A stretch of 35,067 bases of DNA from Turicimonas muris (GCF_002221595.1 NZ_NHMP01000014.1:1-35067); one strand, 5' to 3'. Numbered from the stretch's first letter, positions 16,182 to 25,305 are shown. Program-made: numbers and translations. Notes: generated from the letters alone by a model not told the origin.

Positions 16182-18005
16182 TTAATTTTTAGAGAAAGAG
16201 GCCTTCTTCTGATCCAGCTCTTCCCATCGAGCGTACTTCTTTTCCAATAGATCCGAGATTTCCGCCATTCTCTTATTGGCGTTAGCAAAGAAATCAGGCG
16301 TTTTCTTTTCCGAGCCCTCCCCGCTCATCGATGCTATTAGTTGTTTCTGTTCTTCTTCCAGACTTTCAATTTCGGACGGAAGCTTCTCCAACTCCTTATT
16401 TTCCTTATAAGAGAGTTTTGTAGGCTTTCCTTTTTCCCTTACTTGAACAGGTTTGGGCGCCGGCTTCTTCTCCTCGGCAGGTTTCTCTAATTCTTCTCGA
16501 TGACGAAGCCATTCTTCATAGCCACCGACATAAGAAGTCCAGACTCCTTTACTGTCAGGAGCAATCACAAAGGATGCAACATTGTCCATGAATGTCTGGT
16601 CATGGGACACAAGAATAATAGTTCCTTGATAATTGCTCAAAGTATCTTCGAGCATTTCTAAGGATTCAATATCCAAGTCATTAGTCGGCTCGTCCATAAC
16701 CAACAAATTCGCCGGTTTTGCAAAAAGTTTAGCTAAGAGCAAACGATTTTTTTCGCCGCCGGACAAACTGGAAACTTTGACATTGGCACGATGAGGAGGA
16801 AACAAAAAGTCACCGAGATAACCGATAACATGCTTCCTTTGACCGTTGACTTCAACCCAGTCAGAACCCGGAGAGACAGTCTCAACCAAAGTTTTCTCCG
16901 GATTAAGCTCAGCGCGAAGCTGATCAAAGTAAGCCACTTCCAAGTTTGTTCCCAGACGAACCTTACCGCTAGTTGGCTTAAGCTTGCCAAGAATAACCTT
17001 AATTAAAGAGCTCTTACCAACGCCGTTTGGCCCAATCAAGCCAAGCTTATCTCCCCTCATTAAGCGGAGATTCAGATTTTTAATAAGGGTTCTATCTCCG
17101 AAACTCAGACAAACATCTTCAAGTTCGGCAACCATCTTTCCGCTTTTTCCACCTGCGTCTAAAGCAAGCTTAGCGGTCCCTATGCGATCTCTTCTGGCTT
17201 CACGTTCTCGTCGAATCTGCTCCAGCCTCCGTACTCGGCCTTCATTTCTAGTTCTGCGAGCTTCGATGCCCTTGCGAATCCAGACCTCTTCCTGAGCCCA
17301 AAACTTATCGAACTGACTGCGGGCTTTTTCTTCGGCCTCAAGCTCTTCATTTTTTCTTTTTTCGTAAGCTTCGAAGTTGCCCGGATAAGTTCTCAGGTCT
17401 CCGCGATCCAGCTCAAGGATTTGCTGAGCAACTTTATTTAAGAACGAGCGGTCATGAGTAATAGTCACAAGTGTCCGGTTCTTTCGAAAATTACTGAGAA
17501 TAAGCTCTTCGAGCTTAAAAATAGCATCAATATCCAAGTGGTTTGTAGGTTCGTCCAACAAAAGAAGCTGCGGTTCCAATGCAAAAGCCAGAGCTAATGC
17601 TCCTTTTTTCTTCTCGCCCCCCGAAATACTTTCAGGGGATGCATCTGCATTCAGCCCAAACAAATGGATATATTCATTGAGCTTTGAAATGACCTCCCAA
17701 CGGTGCACTTCATCGCTTATCTCATCAATCTTTCCTCTCTTGAGCAGTGCATCGTAAACGGTCACTGCTTCCGGATAGACCGGGTCTTGCTCGACATAGA
17801 TAGCTCTTAAACCCTTAGCGACGTTTCTCTTTCCCGCATCTAATTTTTCGACTCCGGCCAGAACTTTCAGCAAAGAACTTTTCCCGGTTCCGTTACGGCC
17901 GATAAGTCCAAAGCGCTGACCTTCCTCAATAGTCAAATTAACTTTGTCGAGCAAAGGAGCATCTCCCCACGCGAGGTGGGCATCTTGTAATGTCTGAAGA
18001 ATCAT
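16182..18005 (-). CDS. uup: ABC-F family ATPase Uup
   Basis: 607 residues with two ABC domains and no membrane segments. First domain: Walker A GRNGTGKSS (37-45), signature SGGEKKKG (128-135), Walker B DEPTNHLD (151-158). Second: GPNGVGKSS (325-333), LSGGEKN (414-420), DEPTNDLD (438-445). A charged linker and a C-terminal helical, coiled-coil-like tail (about 535-605) are typical of Uup, a ribosome- and DNA-associated ABC-F protein linked to precise transposon excision and ribosome function. The start overlaps the lpoA-like stop by 4 bp (ATGA), so the two genes are translationally coupled. Confidence 0.92.
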   Translation of the reverse strand: MILQTLQDAHLAWGDAPLLDKVNLTIEEGQRFGLIGRNGTGKSSLLKVLAGVEKLDAGKRNVAKGLRAIYVEQDPVYPEAVTVYDALLKRGKIDEISDEVHRWEVISKLNEYIHLFGLNADASPESISGGEKKKGALALAFALEPQLLLLDEPTNHLDIDAIFKLEELILSNFRKNRTLVTITHDRSFLNKVAQQILELDRGDLRTYPGNFEAYEKRKNEELEAEEKARSQFDKFWAQEEVWIRKGIEARRTRNEGRVRRLEQIRREREARRDRIGTAKLALDAGGKSGKMVAELEDVCLSFGDRTLIKNLNLRLMRGDKLGLIGPNGVGKSSLIKVILGKLKPTSGKVRLGTNLEVAYFDQLRAELNPEKTLVETVSPGSDWVEVNGQRKHVIGYLGDFLFPPHRANVKVSSLSGGEKNRLLLAKLFAKPANLLVMDEPTNDLDIESLEMLEDTLSNYQGTIILVSHDQTFMDNVASFVIAPDSKGVWTSYVGGYEEWLRHREELEKPAEEKKPAPKPVQVREKGKPTKLSYKENKELEKLPSEIESLEEEQKQLIASMSGEGSEKKTPDFFANANKRMAEISDLLEKKYARWEELDQKKASFSKN

Positions 18006-19135
18006 AGCCCGGCCTCTTCCGCGCTTTCTTCAAAGGCCACATCATCGGCCAAGTCCCGCTTTGGAGTAACAACCGTTTTGTCCAGAGTTCTCTTTGCACT
18101 GCTGCTGGTCTTCTTATCGAAATGAATCTTTCCGCTCAAACCATCTTCAAGATCAATTTGATCATGCCATTCAAGCCAGCTCTTTCCGAGAGCCCATGCA
18201 TCCACACCTACCGCAAAAAGATGTCGGTCATCGCTGTTGAGCTTAAGAAGGATGGGCCTGTATTTCAAATAATTTTGATGACTCAACTGCGTAATCGCAG
18301 GTATTTCTAATGTCACCATACCGGTTAAATCATTGGCCTGTGTCTGGGAGGTCATCACGTCATTGGTTCTATACGGATTGGTGTAGCTCGTGCCGAATAC
18401 CGGCAATTCCGGAGGAAGATACGGCCGGATGAGGCTAGCCTGCTGCGGATTCATAGCGAAAAAAGCCCCTCTAAAGCTTTTCCCTCTCATCTCAGTCCTC
18501 AAATAAGAAATTTGTTCGGTACTTACGTGGCGTATTTCACCGACTGAACCATTTTTACTTAACTCCTGCACAATAGCTCTTGCAACTCTTTCGTCATAGC
18601 TATTGGGAGTAGCCAACACCACAAAAGCTCCAACGGGATTTTTAGCAGTATTATCAAGGGCTACTTTAACTAATTGTTCAACTTCGCTTTCGATAGCTAC
18701 GTCGATGCTCATAAAAAGCTCAGGCTGAACGGCAGAATCAGTTTTGTTGATGGCCACAACCGGAAGCGGAAGATAAGGAAGGCTTGCGATTTTGTCTACG
18801 GAAGTCTTTAAAACCGGCCCAATCATCAACATTGCTTTCGTATCAGCTGCATGATTAAGAACATCCAGGACGTTGCCTGATTCGCTTATTTCATATTTAA
18901 CAAGCTCATAGCGATCCTCGTCTTCTTTAAATGCTGCTTCCACTCCATTGATTAAAGGAGCAGTTGCGGCCGCAAGGCTGCTGTTCTGAGGAGGCACCAT
19001 CAACCCGACCTTTATTTTCCCCGTCGGTTCTGAGGGTGATACTGCCGCTTCTTGAGCGTTAACCAAGTTCTGACCCATTAATGAGAGTAGGCTTAATGTA
19101 ACGAAACAAACTTTGTTCAAAAGTGTAGAGGACAC
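18002..19135 (-). CDS. LpoA-like penicillin-binding protein activator
   Basis: 377 residues from a GTG start, with a signal peptide (hydrophobic core, cleavage near LVNAQ) and a type I periplasmic-binding fold: KIKVGLMVPPQNSSLA, MLMIGPVLKTSVD, LPVVAINKTDS and GAFFAMNPQQASLIRP. This matches the C-terminal domain of LpoA, the outer-membrane activator of PBP1A; no lipobox cysteine is evident, so it may be soluble. The divergent partner is rsmI, exactly as yraL/lpoA in E. coli, which supports the call. The GTG at 19135 has GGAG six bases upstream; a TTG at 19168 lies further up without a ribosome site. Confidence 0.75.
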   Translation of the reverse strand: MSSTLLNKVCFVTLSLLSLMGQNLVNAQEAAVSPSEPTGKIKVGLMVPPQNSSLAAATAPLINGVEAAFKEDEDRYELVKYEISESGNVLDVLNHAADTKAMLMIGPVLKTSVDKIASLPYLPLPVVAINKTDSAVQPELFMSIDVAIESEVEQLVKVALDNTAKNPVGAFVVLATPNSYDERVARAIVQELSKNGSVGEIRHVSTEQISYLRTEMRGKSFRGAFFAMNPQQASLIRPYLPPELPVFGTSYTNPYRTNDVMTSQTQANDLTGMVTLEIPAITQLSHQNYLKYRPILLKLNSDDRHLFAVGVDAWALGKSWLEWHDQIDLEDGLSGKIHFDKKTSSSAKRTLDKTVVTPKRDLADDVAFEESAEEAGL

Positions 19136-19136
19136 A

Positions 19137-20045
19137 ATGGACTCCGTACCCAACCAATTCGAAAACAATATTTTATTTACTGAGACACGATTAGCAAGTC
19201 AAGATTTTCCGGCTCCTGCACTTTATGTAGTTGGCCTTCCGATCGGAAACTTTGCTGATATCACGCTGCGCGCCCTTTGGACCTTAAGCTTGTGCGACAA
19301 AGTCGCTGCCGAAGATACAAGAGAGACTAGTAAACTGCTTCAAAAGTTTAGTCTATCTAAAGAATTATTCCCCGTTCATCAGCATAATGAGCAGAATGGG
19401 GCTTCTAAAATCCTTGGCTTCCTTGAGGAAGGCCTGAGGATTGCGCTAGTAACCGATGCGGGAACTCCGGCCATCTCTGATCCCGGCTGCAAAGCCGTCG
19501 ATACAGTTCAAAAAGCAGGATTTCCCGTGATTCCTATTCCCGGCTCCAGCGCGGTAGTGACTGCCTTATCGGCTGCCGGCATGGCCCCGGAAGGTTTTAT
19601 CTTCCACGGATTCTTAGACAGCGGTTCTAAAGAAAGATTAAAAACAATAAAAGAACTTGTTGATACGGGAAGAACCTTTGTTCTCTATGAAGCTCCTCAC
19701 AGAATGGAGAAATTAGCTAAAGAATTAGCCCTAACGGTTCCTCCGGAAAGGAAGATTGTCGTCGCCAGAGAGCTTACAAAGAAATTTGAAGAAATTAAAG
19801 GGTTCACCTCAGAAACCATCGTGGAATGGTTTGCCTCAAAAAAACCGGCAGGAGAATTTGTGGTTATCATCAATGCGGATACCTCTAAGAAGGAGCAGTC
19901 TCTAGATGAAAACACGCTAAAATGGCTCAAGCACCTCTCCCCCCTGCTTCCAACAGGCGAGCTGAGTGCGATGGCTCACGACATCACAGGCGTCCCCAAA
20001 AAACGAATTTATGATGTCCTTCTGCAACTTAAAAAGCAGGATTAA
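19137..20045 (+). CDS. rsmI: 16S rRNA (cytidine(1402)-2'-O)-methyltransferase RsmI
   Basis: 302 residues, tetrapyrrole-methylase fold. LYVVGLPIGNFADITLRAL near the N-terminus, EDTRETSKLLQKF, VTDAGTPAISDPG and PIPGSSAVVTALSAAGM are RsmI motifs. It 2'-O-methylates C1402 in the decoding centre. ATG 19137 is preferred because GAGGA sits 4-5 bases upstream; an in-frame start at 19113 lies before that site. The start codon is 1 bp from the divergent lpoA-like GTG, so the promoter must be inside the neighbouring gene. Confidence 0.95.
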   Translation: MDSVPNQFENNILFTETRLASQDFPAPALYVVGLPIGNFADITLRALWTLSLCDKVAAEDTRETSKLLQKFSLSKELFPVHQHNEQNGASKILGFLEEGLRIALVTDAGTPAISDPGCKAVDTVQKAGFPVIPIPGSSAVVTALSAAGMAPEGFIFHGFLDSGSKERLKTIKELVDTGRTFVLYEAPHRMEKLAKELALTVPPERKIVVARELTKKFEEIKGFTSETIVEWFASKKPAGEFVVIINADTSKKEQSLDENTLKWLKHLSPLLPTGELSAMAHDITGVPKKRIYDVLLQLKKQD

Positions 20046-20067
20046 CAATTACTAAAGAGCATTGTAG

Positions 20068-20096
20068 TTGACGGGGGAATTTCGTTTTATTATTTT
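20068..20096 (+). promoter_or_regulatory. Predicted sigma-70 promoter of ppk2
   Basis: TTGACG (20068-20073), 17-base spacer, TATTTT (20091-20096), about 30 bp before the gene. The -35 is near consensus, the -10 weaker. Confidence 0.5.
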
Positions 20097-20123
20097 CACG
20101 GGTCCAAATTTTCAATTAAGGAG

Positions 20124-21341
20124 ATGAACTTGTCTTCGAACGATAAAAATAAAGCCAAGGCTAACGAAGCTGAAGTCCTCAATAAAGAAACAACTGCAGA
20201 AATGGAAAAAATTGCTGCCGAAGGTCCTTCCGAAAGTGAAAAAATCGGAACCACTATCGAAAGCATTTCATCCTCTCCGGTAACTTCCGAAACCGAGGCA
20301 GAAGAGTACGTGACAGAACAGACTTTCTCTGCCGCAACTGAACATGAGCTGCAAGCCTTAATTGCCATTCTGGACGGGGAATCACCGACAGATCGCAAAT
20401 CCATTTTGAAAGCTCTCGTCCGCAGAGAAAAACTCAAAGAAGCTCCGGCCAACTTAAAAGATAAAAAAGACGCTTCTGAAGATGAAGTAAACGAAGATTG
20501 GAGAAAAGGCGGCTATCCGTACAAGAACCGTATGAGCCGCAAACTCTACGAAAAAGAAAAGTATCTTTTGCAGGTTGAGCTTCTCAAACTCCAATCTTGG
20601 GTTAAAGAAACCGGACAAAAACTCGTCATTCTTTTTGAAGGACGCGATGCGGCCGGCAAAGGCGGCACAATCCGCCGTTTCATGGAACACCTGAACCCCC
20701 GTGGCGCTCGTGTGGTTGCTCTTGAAAAACCGACTGACCGTGAACTCGGCCAATGGTATTTCCAGCGCTACATTCCGCATCTTCCGACCAAAGGCGAAAT
20801 CGTACTTTTTGACCGTTCCTGGTACAACCGTGCCGGCGTCGAAAGAGTCATGGGTTTCTGCACTAACGAGCAGTACATTAAATTCATGCAGGAATGTCCG
20901 GAATTTGAAAGATTCCTCACCCGCAGCGGCATCTATCTGATTAAGTTCTGGTTCTCAGTCAGCCGCAAAGAACAGCGCCGCCGTTTCAAAGAACGCCAAG
21001 TCCATCCCTTGAAGAGATGGAAACTCTCTCCGGTTGATATGGCTTCTTTGGATAAATGGGATGACTACACCCGCGCTAAAGAAGATATGTTCTTGAGCAC
21101 CGATACCGTAGCTGCTCCATGGACAGTCATTAAGAGCGACGATAAGAAGAGAGCCCGTTTAAACGCGATGAGATATGTACTTCACTCCTTACCGTATACC
21201 GGCAAGGATGCAGCGGCCATCGGCCCGATCGATCCTTTAATCTTAGGACGTGCCAACACCATTTATGAAAAAGGCGAGCACAGCGATATTCTCCTGCAGC
21301 TCAGCAGCAATATCGGAAGTGTTAACAAAAAAGACAAATAA
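20124..21341 (+). CDS. ppk2: Polyphosphate kinase 2 (PPK2 family)
   Basis: 405 residues. Walker A FEGRDAAGKGG (171-181), the Walker-B-like LFDRSWYNR (228-236) and the lid arginines in EQRRRFKER define a one-domain PPK2 that transfers phosphate between polyphosphate and nucleotides; the strong LNPRGARVVALEKPT block suggests class I, but nucleotide preference is not decided by sequence. About 100 N-terminal residues before the catalytic domain are acidic, low-complexity and not part of the core fold. AAGGAG abuts the ATG at 20124 with no spacing; the TTG at 20130 has ideal six-base spacing and may be the real start, trimming two residues. Confidence 0.93.
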   Translation: MNLSSNDKNKAKANEAEVLNKETTAEMEKIAAEGPSESEKIGTTIESISSSPVTSETEAEEYVTEQTFSAATEHELQALIAILDGESPTDRKSILKALVRREKLKEAPANLKDKKDASEDEVNEDWRKGGYPYKNRMSRKLYEKEKYLLQVELLKLQSWVKETGQKLVILFEGRDAAGKGGTIRRFMEHLNPRGARVVALEKPTDRELGQWYFQRYIPHLPTKGEIVLFDRSWYNRAGVERVMGFCTNEQYIKFMQECPEFERFLTRSGIYLIKFWFSVSRKEQRRRFKERQVHPLKRWKLSPVDMASLDKWDDYTRAKEDMFLSTDTVAAPWTVIKSDDKKRARLNAMRYVLHSLPYTGKDAAAIGPIDPLILGRANTIYEKGEHSDILLQLSSNIGSVNKKDK

Positions 21342-21357
21342 GCTTTCTTGACGCACA

Positions 21358-21387
21358 GAGAGGTCTCACTTAAGGGACCTCTTTTCG
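21358..21387 (+). terminator. Terminator of ppk2
   Basis: AGAGGTC (21359-21365) pairs with GACCTCT (21376-21382), then a T-rich tail. Confidence 0.8.
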
Positions 21388-21426
21388 TTTTCTGCCATCG
21401 TATCTCTTCTATCAACTTCAGGTTTA

Positions 21427-21441
21427 CGATAGTCAGTATCG
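21427..21441. promoter_or_regulatory. Small palindrome upstream of the response regulator
   Basis: CGATA-GTCAG-TATCG; a further CGATA half-site is at 21472-21476. Possible operator for autoregulation, unsupported beyond symmetry and position. Confidence 0.22.
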
Positions 21442-21510
21442 CGAATATTTTCTCTTCATCTTAGAATTATTCGATACATCTTAGATCCCAACACCTCAGG
21501 AGTAACCGCC

Positions 21511-22128
21511 ATGACTCAGCCGGATGTTCACGAAATTATGGTTGTCCGAATTGTCGATGACGATGAAGAGCTTCTGACTTCTTTCCGATTCTTGCTCGAA
21601 GGAGAAGGCTGGTTTGTACGCATATACAACAGTGCGGAAAGTTTTCTAGAGAAAGACAACTTTAATGTTCCGGGCTGCGCCATTGTTGATATCCGAATGA
21701 ACGGCATGAACGGATTGGAGCTGCAAGATACGTTAAATGCCCGGGGGATCAAACTTCCTTTGATTTTTCTGAGCGGACATGGAACCATCGAAGACGTAGT
21801 AGACACGCTCCAAAGCGGTGCCGTCACATTTTTATCCAAACCGGCATCTTTAGAAAAACTTCGAGAAGCAATCAGCAAAGCGATGGACTGCGCTTCTGAA
21901 ATTAATGAGCAAAAAAGCGATATTCGCAATTGGCACAGCCTTACAGGCAAAGAGAAAGAAGTAGCCAGGCTCGTCAGTCAAGGACTTCTCAATAAGCAAA
22001 TTGCCGGAGAATTAGGAATTGCCGAGCGAACTGTTCAGACGCACCGCACCATGGTGTACCGCAAGCTCGATGCTAAAAACAATATTGAGGTCTACAAAAT
22101 ACTCAATCGGCTGAATCTCATCAATTAA
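21511..22128 (+). CDS. Response regulator, FixJ/NarL family (TtrR-like)
   Basis: 205 residues. Receiver domain with acidic pocket VDDDEE (15-20), phosphoacceptor Asp60 in AIVDIRMNGMNGLE and Lys110 in LSKPA; then a LuxR/FixJ helix-turn-helix, LTGKEKEVARLV...ERTVQTHRTMVYRKL (about 143-185). The architecture and the adjacent TtrS-type kinase resemble the TtrSR tetrathionate system, but many relatives in gut anaerobes respond to other respiratory acceptors. AGGAG precedes the ATG by 9 bases. It converges on the kinase gene with 35 bp between stops. Confidence 0.9.
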   Translation: MTQPDVHEIMVVRIVDDDEELLTSFRFLLEGEGWFVRIYNSAESFLEKDNFNVPGCAIVDIRMNGMNGLELQDTLNARGIKLPLIFLSGHGTIEDVVDTLQSGAVTFLSKPASLEKLREAISKAMDCASEINEQKSDIRNWHSLTGKEKEVARLVSQGLLNKQIAGELGIAERTVQTHRTMVYRKLDAKNNIEVYKILNRLNLIN

Positions 22129-22163
22129 CTGAAGATTAACCTTCCAAGCTTTCATACAAAAGC

Positions 22164-24035
22164 TCAGCCTTTCTCTTGTGATTTCTCTACCGACCTGCCG
22201 AGTTGGACCACAATGGATAAGCCGCAGAGTTCAGCCGCTTCTATTCTGACTGAGCCCCTATGTCTTTCGGCTATAGCACGGACAATTGATAAGCCGAGCC
22301 CAAGCCCATCTTTTTTTGATGTCTGAAGCGGATGCCGTAAGTTCTTAATCTGCTCTTGAGTCAATCCGTGACCATTATCAGTGAAGGTCACTTTGACTAC
22401 ACCTTCAGAATCCTTTTCTGCTGAAATTTTTATCTCAGGATTTGACTGAGATTCCATCGCCTGAAGCGAATTTTTTAGGATATTTAAAAAACAAATGGAA
22501 AGCTCGAACTCATCTCCGTCGATTTCTAGATCCGGAGAAATCGCTTTGATCAATTTGACCTTGGGATGCTTTAGCTGAAAGTCTCCTACCACCTTATTTA
22601 ACAGAGCAGAGACGTTTGTCGGTACTCGCTTCAACGGTCTATTCTTCGAAAAGCTCTGTACATGTTCAATGATATCTATCGCCTTCAAGACGCCGCCTTC
22701 AATCTTCTGCATCACAAAAATCAGCGTTTCCTGTGGAATCGGCGCAGATCCATGTTTTTGACGCGATAAAAGACTCTGCGCATAGTTCTCAATAACGGTT
22801 AAAGGCTGTTTCAGTTCGTGAGCTACCATTGAAGACATAATGGAAACGATGCTTGCTCGTTCCCAAGCTTCAACTTTGCGTTCCATTGCCCACTGTTTTT
22901 TTAGACTTTCTTTGACTAAGGATGTCTGTTTTTCAACCTCTCGGACAACTAATCTGTCATGAACAAAGAGCGCAAGCAATAACAAGAGGACGATTAAAGC
23001 CGGGTATCGAGCTTTCCAAATTACATCTGTCCAGCTCTCCGGCTCAAAAGAGTCAATGAGATCATCATGAGATCTCTTTAAAAGTGCGTAGACGTCTCTT
23101 AACGAAGCCGGATCCGTCCATTCTCCAAAGGTACTTAAAGAACGATCGTTCTTTAAGGTTTCGATCACTTTCCGATTTAATTCTTTAGGGACGCCAGGGG
23201 CTGCCATAAGGCTCCACGCCGGATAGAGCTCCGAAGTAGATAAGCATTGAGTTTCGGAGAATGTTCTTGGCTCCAAAGGCCTAACGACCTCCTGTAATTT
23301 CCCAGGCAGTCTTTCGTAATGACATCCTTGCAGGATAGCTGCGGAAAGCTCTCCTTTTGTAAGGGCCCTAATCATCTCTATATCGTTATCGAACGATTGA
23401 ATTCTCTTGAAGAAGTCTTGCGGTGAATATCCGAGAGCGGTAACCTCACCTACCGCGGTCTTCCATCCGGCCATACTAGAAGAAGAGAGACGTCCGATTC
23501 TTTTACCCGCCAACATGTCAAGCTTCCGGATATCACTATCTTTATTAACCACAATCAAACTACCCGACAGCTTTCCTGCATTGCTGCTGACATTATTCTT
23601 GAAAGAAAGCAGATGGTCATAATGCAGATACCGTTCAAGAACCGACGCCATATCACTATTAGTAAAGACAAAATCCGGCGGATTGCGTTTAATGGCTTTC
23701 TCGAGCTCAGAACGGCTAAAGCTGAGAACCTCCCAAGGACGCGTGCCTAATGCACTAACCAAGCGGTTAACAGATTCCGGAATATAAAACTGTGAGTTGC
23801 CGGCTTCAGCTTTCTCTAAGTAAATCTCAACCGGCAGTTCTTCTTGTTTCTTTTCTCCTTCAATTCCTCTTGCCGCCGCTCCCGATGCATAAGCGAATTG
23901 CACTATACAAACAGAAAAAACAAAGCAGACGGCAACTCTCAAAAGAGGAATCTTTTTAGAAAGCCAAAGCAACACAGCTTTCTTTTTACTCAGACTGCCG
24001 ACAACAATGTCAAGAAATCTCAAACAACGGTTCAT
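22164..24035 (-). CDS. Sensor histidine kinase with PhnD-like periplasmic domain (TtrS-like)
   Basis: 623 residues: a first membrane segment or signal (about 31-50), a periplasmic PhnD-like binding domain (about 70-330; DFVFTNSDMA and KLDMLAGKRIG are typical), a second membrane helix (344-363), a coiled linker, HisKA with His406 in VAHELKQPLTV, and an HATPase domain (N box NILKNSLQAM, G1 FTDNGHGL, G2 GLGLGLSIV). It should sense a periplasmic ligand and phosphorylate the neighbouring regulator. The domain order matches TtrS; the ligand is unknown. It is divergent from the amidohydrolase-like gene, sharing a 230-bp control region. The ribosome site before ATG 24035 is weak. Confidence 0.9.
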   Translation of the reverse strand: MNRCLRFLDIVVGSLSKKKAVLLWLSKKIPLLRVAVCFVFSVCIVQFAYASGAAARGIEGEKKQEELPVEIYLEKAEAGNSQFYIPESVNRLVSALGTRPWEVLSFSRSELEKAIKRNPPDFVFTNSDMASVLERYLHYDHLLSFKNNVSSNAGKLSGSLIVVNKDSDIRKLDMLAGKRIGRLSSSSMAGWKTAVGEVTALGYSPQDFFKRIQSFDNDIEMIRALTKGELSAAILQGCHYERLPGKLQEVVRPLEPRTFSETQCLSTSELYPAWSLMAAPGVPKELNRKVIETLKNDRSLSTFGEWTDPASLRDVYALLKRSHDDLIDSFEPESWTDVIWKARYPALIVLLLLLALFVHDRLVVREVEKQTSLVKESLKKQWAMERKVEAWERASIVSIMSSMVAHELKQPLTVIENYAQSLLSRQKHGSAPIPQETLIFVMQKIEGGVLKAIDIIEHVQSFSKNRPLKRVPTNVSALLNKVVGDFQLKHPKVKLIKAISPDLEIDGDEFELSICFLNILKNSLQAMESQSNPEIKISAEKDSEGVVKVTFTDNGHGLTQEQIKNLRHPLQTSKKDGLGLGLSIVRAIAERHRGSVRIEAAELCGLSIVVQLGRSVEKSQEKG

Positions 24036-24265
24036 ACGGGACAGATAAGGACAAAAGTCAAGTATATGAACCTCTTATAGAGCCGAATCCTTTGAAACGG
24101 AAGCGCTTTTAGTAGAAACCCTCTGACGTATTTACGCTGCCTAAGCTCACGATGTGCAGTTTCAGGCTCCTTTTTAAACTTTCTCTCAAGTTTTGAGAAA
24201 CGCTTCTTGGATTCAGCAAAAAGAAAACGCTCTCTCGCATTCAGCAATATTCTTAGGAGACTCAA
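24036..24265. promoter_or_regulatory. Divergent control region, kinase / amidohydrolase-like gene
   Basis: Contains a TCTCAA-GTT-TTGAGA inverted repeat (24184-24198) and ATTCAGCA twice as a direct repeat (24211-24218 and 24240-24247), plus GGAG before the plus-strand ATG. These are reasonable places for the TtrR-like regulator to bind, but this is inference from position. Confidence 0.35.
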
Positions 24266-25285
24266 ATGAAACGTCGTACATTCTTTGCATCAACAGTTGC
24301 AGCAGCTTTCGGAACCGCTTCCGCTCTTGCCCAAACACCAACACCAAAGTTCCAATTTCCTGAAAACGTTGATGAAAACGCCATTAACCCTCCTCCGGGA
24401 CAGGTTCCTTATCGTTCCAACATTCCGGTTTTCGATTTCCGCATTCGTCCTCCATACAAAGGCTATATGAACCTCGGCATCATCAAAGCCTGGAGAAACA
24501 TCCCGACCGGACCTCGCCAGATGAGACCGACAGGCTTTGAAAGACGTCACGTTGAAAGCGTTGCGAAAGCTGACGTCAACCTGATGGTTAAAGAAATGGA
24601 AGAAGCCAACGTTATCGGCGGTGTTTTGATGGGACGCGAGACTCTCAATCCAGTGTATGGCGGCGTACCTAACGAAGATTTGCATGAACTGTGCGAAAAA
24701 TTCCCTGGCAAATTCGTTGCTTTCGCCGGTATTTGCCCGCACGATCCGAAAGCTCTTGAAAAAATGGAATACGCCATTAAAACATTAGGCATGAAAGGCG
24801 TCTCCTTAGATCCGGGCTGGTGTGATCCGGCTATTCATGCTTACGACAAGAAGATTTATCCAATCGTTGATTTAGCAGCTCAGCTGAATGTTCCGGTTGC
24901 TTATGCGATGAGTGCTTACACCGGACCAGATTTGACCTATACGGATCCTTCCAAGATGATGCCTCTGATGCAGCAATACAAGAACGTTAATTTCGTTTTA
25001 TGTCACGGCGCATGGCCTCATGTTCAGGAAGTACTTGGGTTGGCTGCCGTATGTCCGAATCTCTATATCGTTCCGGATGCTTATTTCTACGTCCGCAACA
25101 TGCCATTTGCTGAGGAATTCGTAAAAGCAGCCAACTCTTATATGAAGTACCGCATGCTCTTCGGTACAGGCTATCCAATCCGCGGATTCGAACAATGCGT
25201 TGAAAACTGGAGCAATCGCGGTTTGACTCCGGAATCTTTACGACTCAGCTTGTTTGAAAACGCCAAGTATCTGCTCAATCTCTAA
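24266..25285 (+). CDS. Exported amidohydrolase-2-fold protein with degenerate metal site
   Basis: 339 residues. A twin-arginine-like signal MKRRTFFAST with hydrophobic core and cleavage near ALAQ. The rest is a TIM barrel of the amidohydrolase_2 (ACMSD / hydroxybenzoate decarboxylase) type: GGVLMGRETLN, FVAFAGICPHDP, GMKGVSLDPGW, VNFVLCHGAW, MLFGTGYP. The metal-binding HxH expected after the first strand reads FRIR (58-61), the strand-5 His position reads AYAMSA, and the strand-8 Asp of GSDYP reads GTGYP; only His247 remains. It may be a metal-free enzyme, a binding protein or an accessory to the flavoprotein that follows 76 bp downstream in the same operon. Confidence 0.82.
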   Translation: MKRRTFFASTVAAAFGTASALAQTPTPKFQFPENVDENAINPPPGQVPYRSNIPVFDFRIRPPYKGYMNLGIIKAWRNIPTGPRQMRPTGFERRHVESVAKADVNLMVKEMEEANVIGGVLMGRETLNPVYGGVPNEDLHELCEKFPGKFVAFAGICPHDPKALEKMEYAIKTLGMKGVSLDPGWCDPAIHAYDKKIYPIVDLAAQLNVPVAYAMSAYTGPDLTYTDPSKMMPLMQQYKNVNFVLCHGAWPHVQEVLGLAAVCPNLYIVPDAYFYVRNMPFAEEFVKAANSYMKYRMLFGTGYPIRGFEQCVENWSNRGLTPESLRLSLFENAKYLLNL

Positions 25286-25305
25286 TTTTCGCTGAACTCC
25301 TTGGG

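Noticed and set aside
22147-22164. AGCTTT/AAAGCT hairpin between the converging regulator and kinase genes as a bidirectional terminator
   Set aside because: Only 6 weak pairs, no T-run, and it touches the kinase stop codon.
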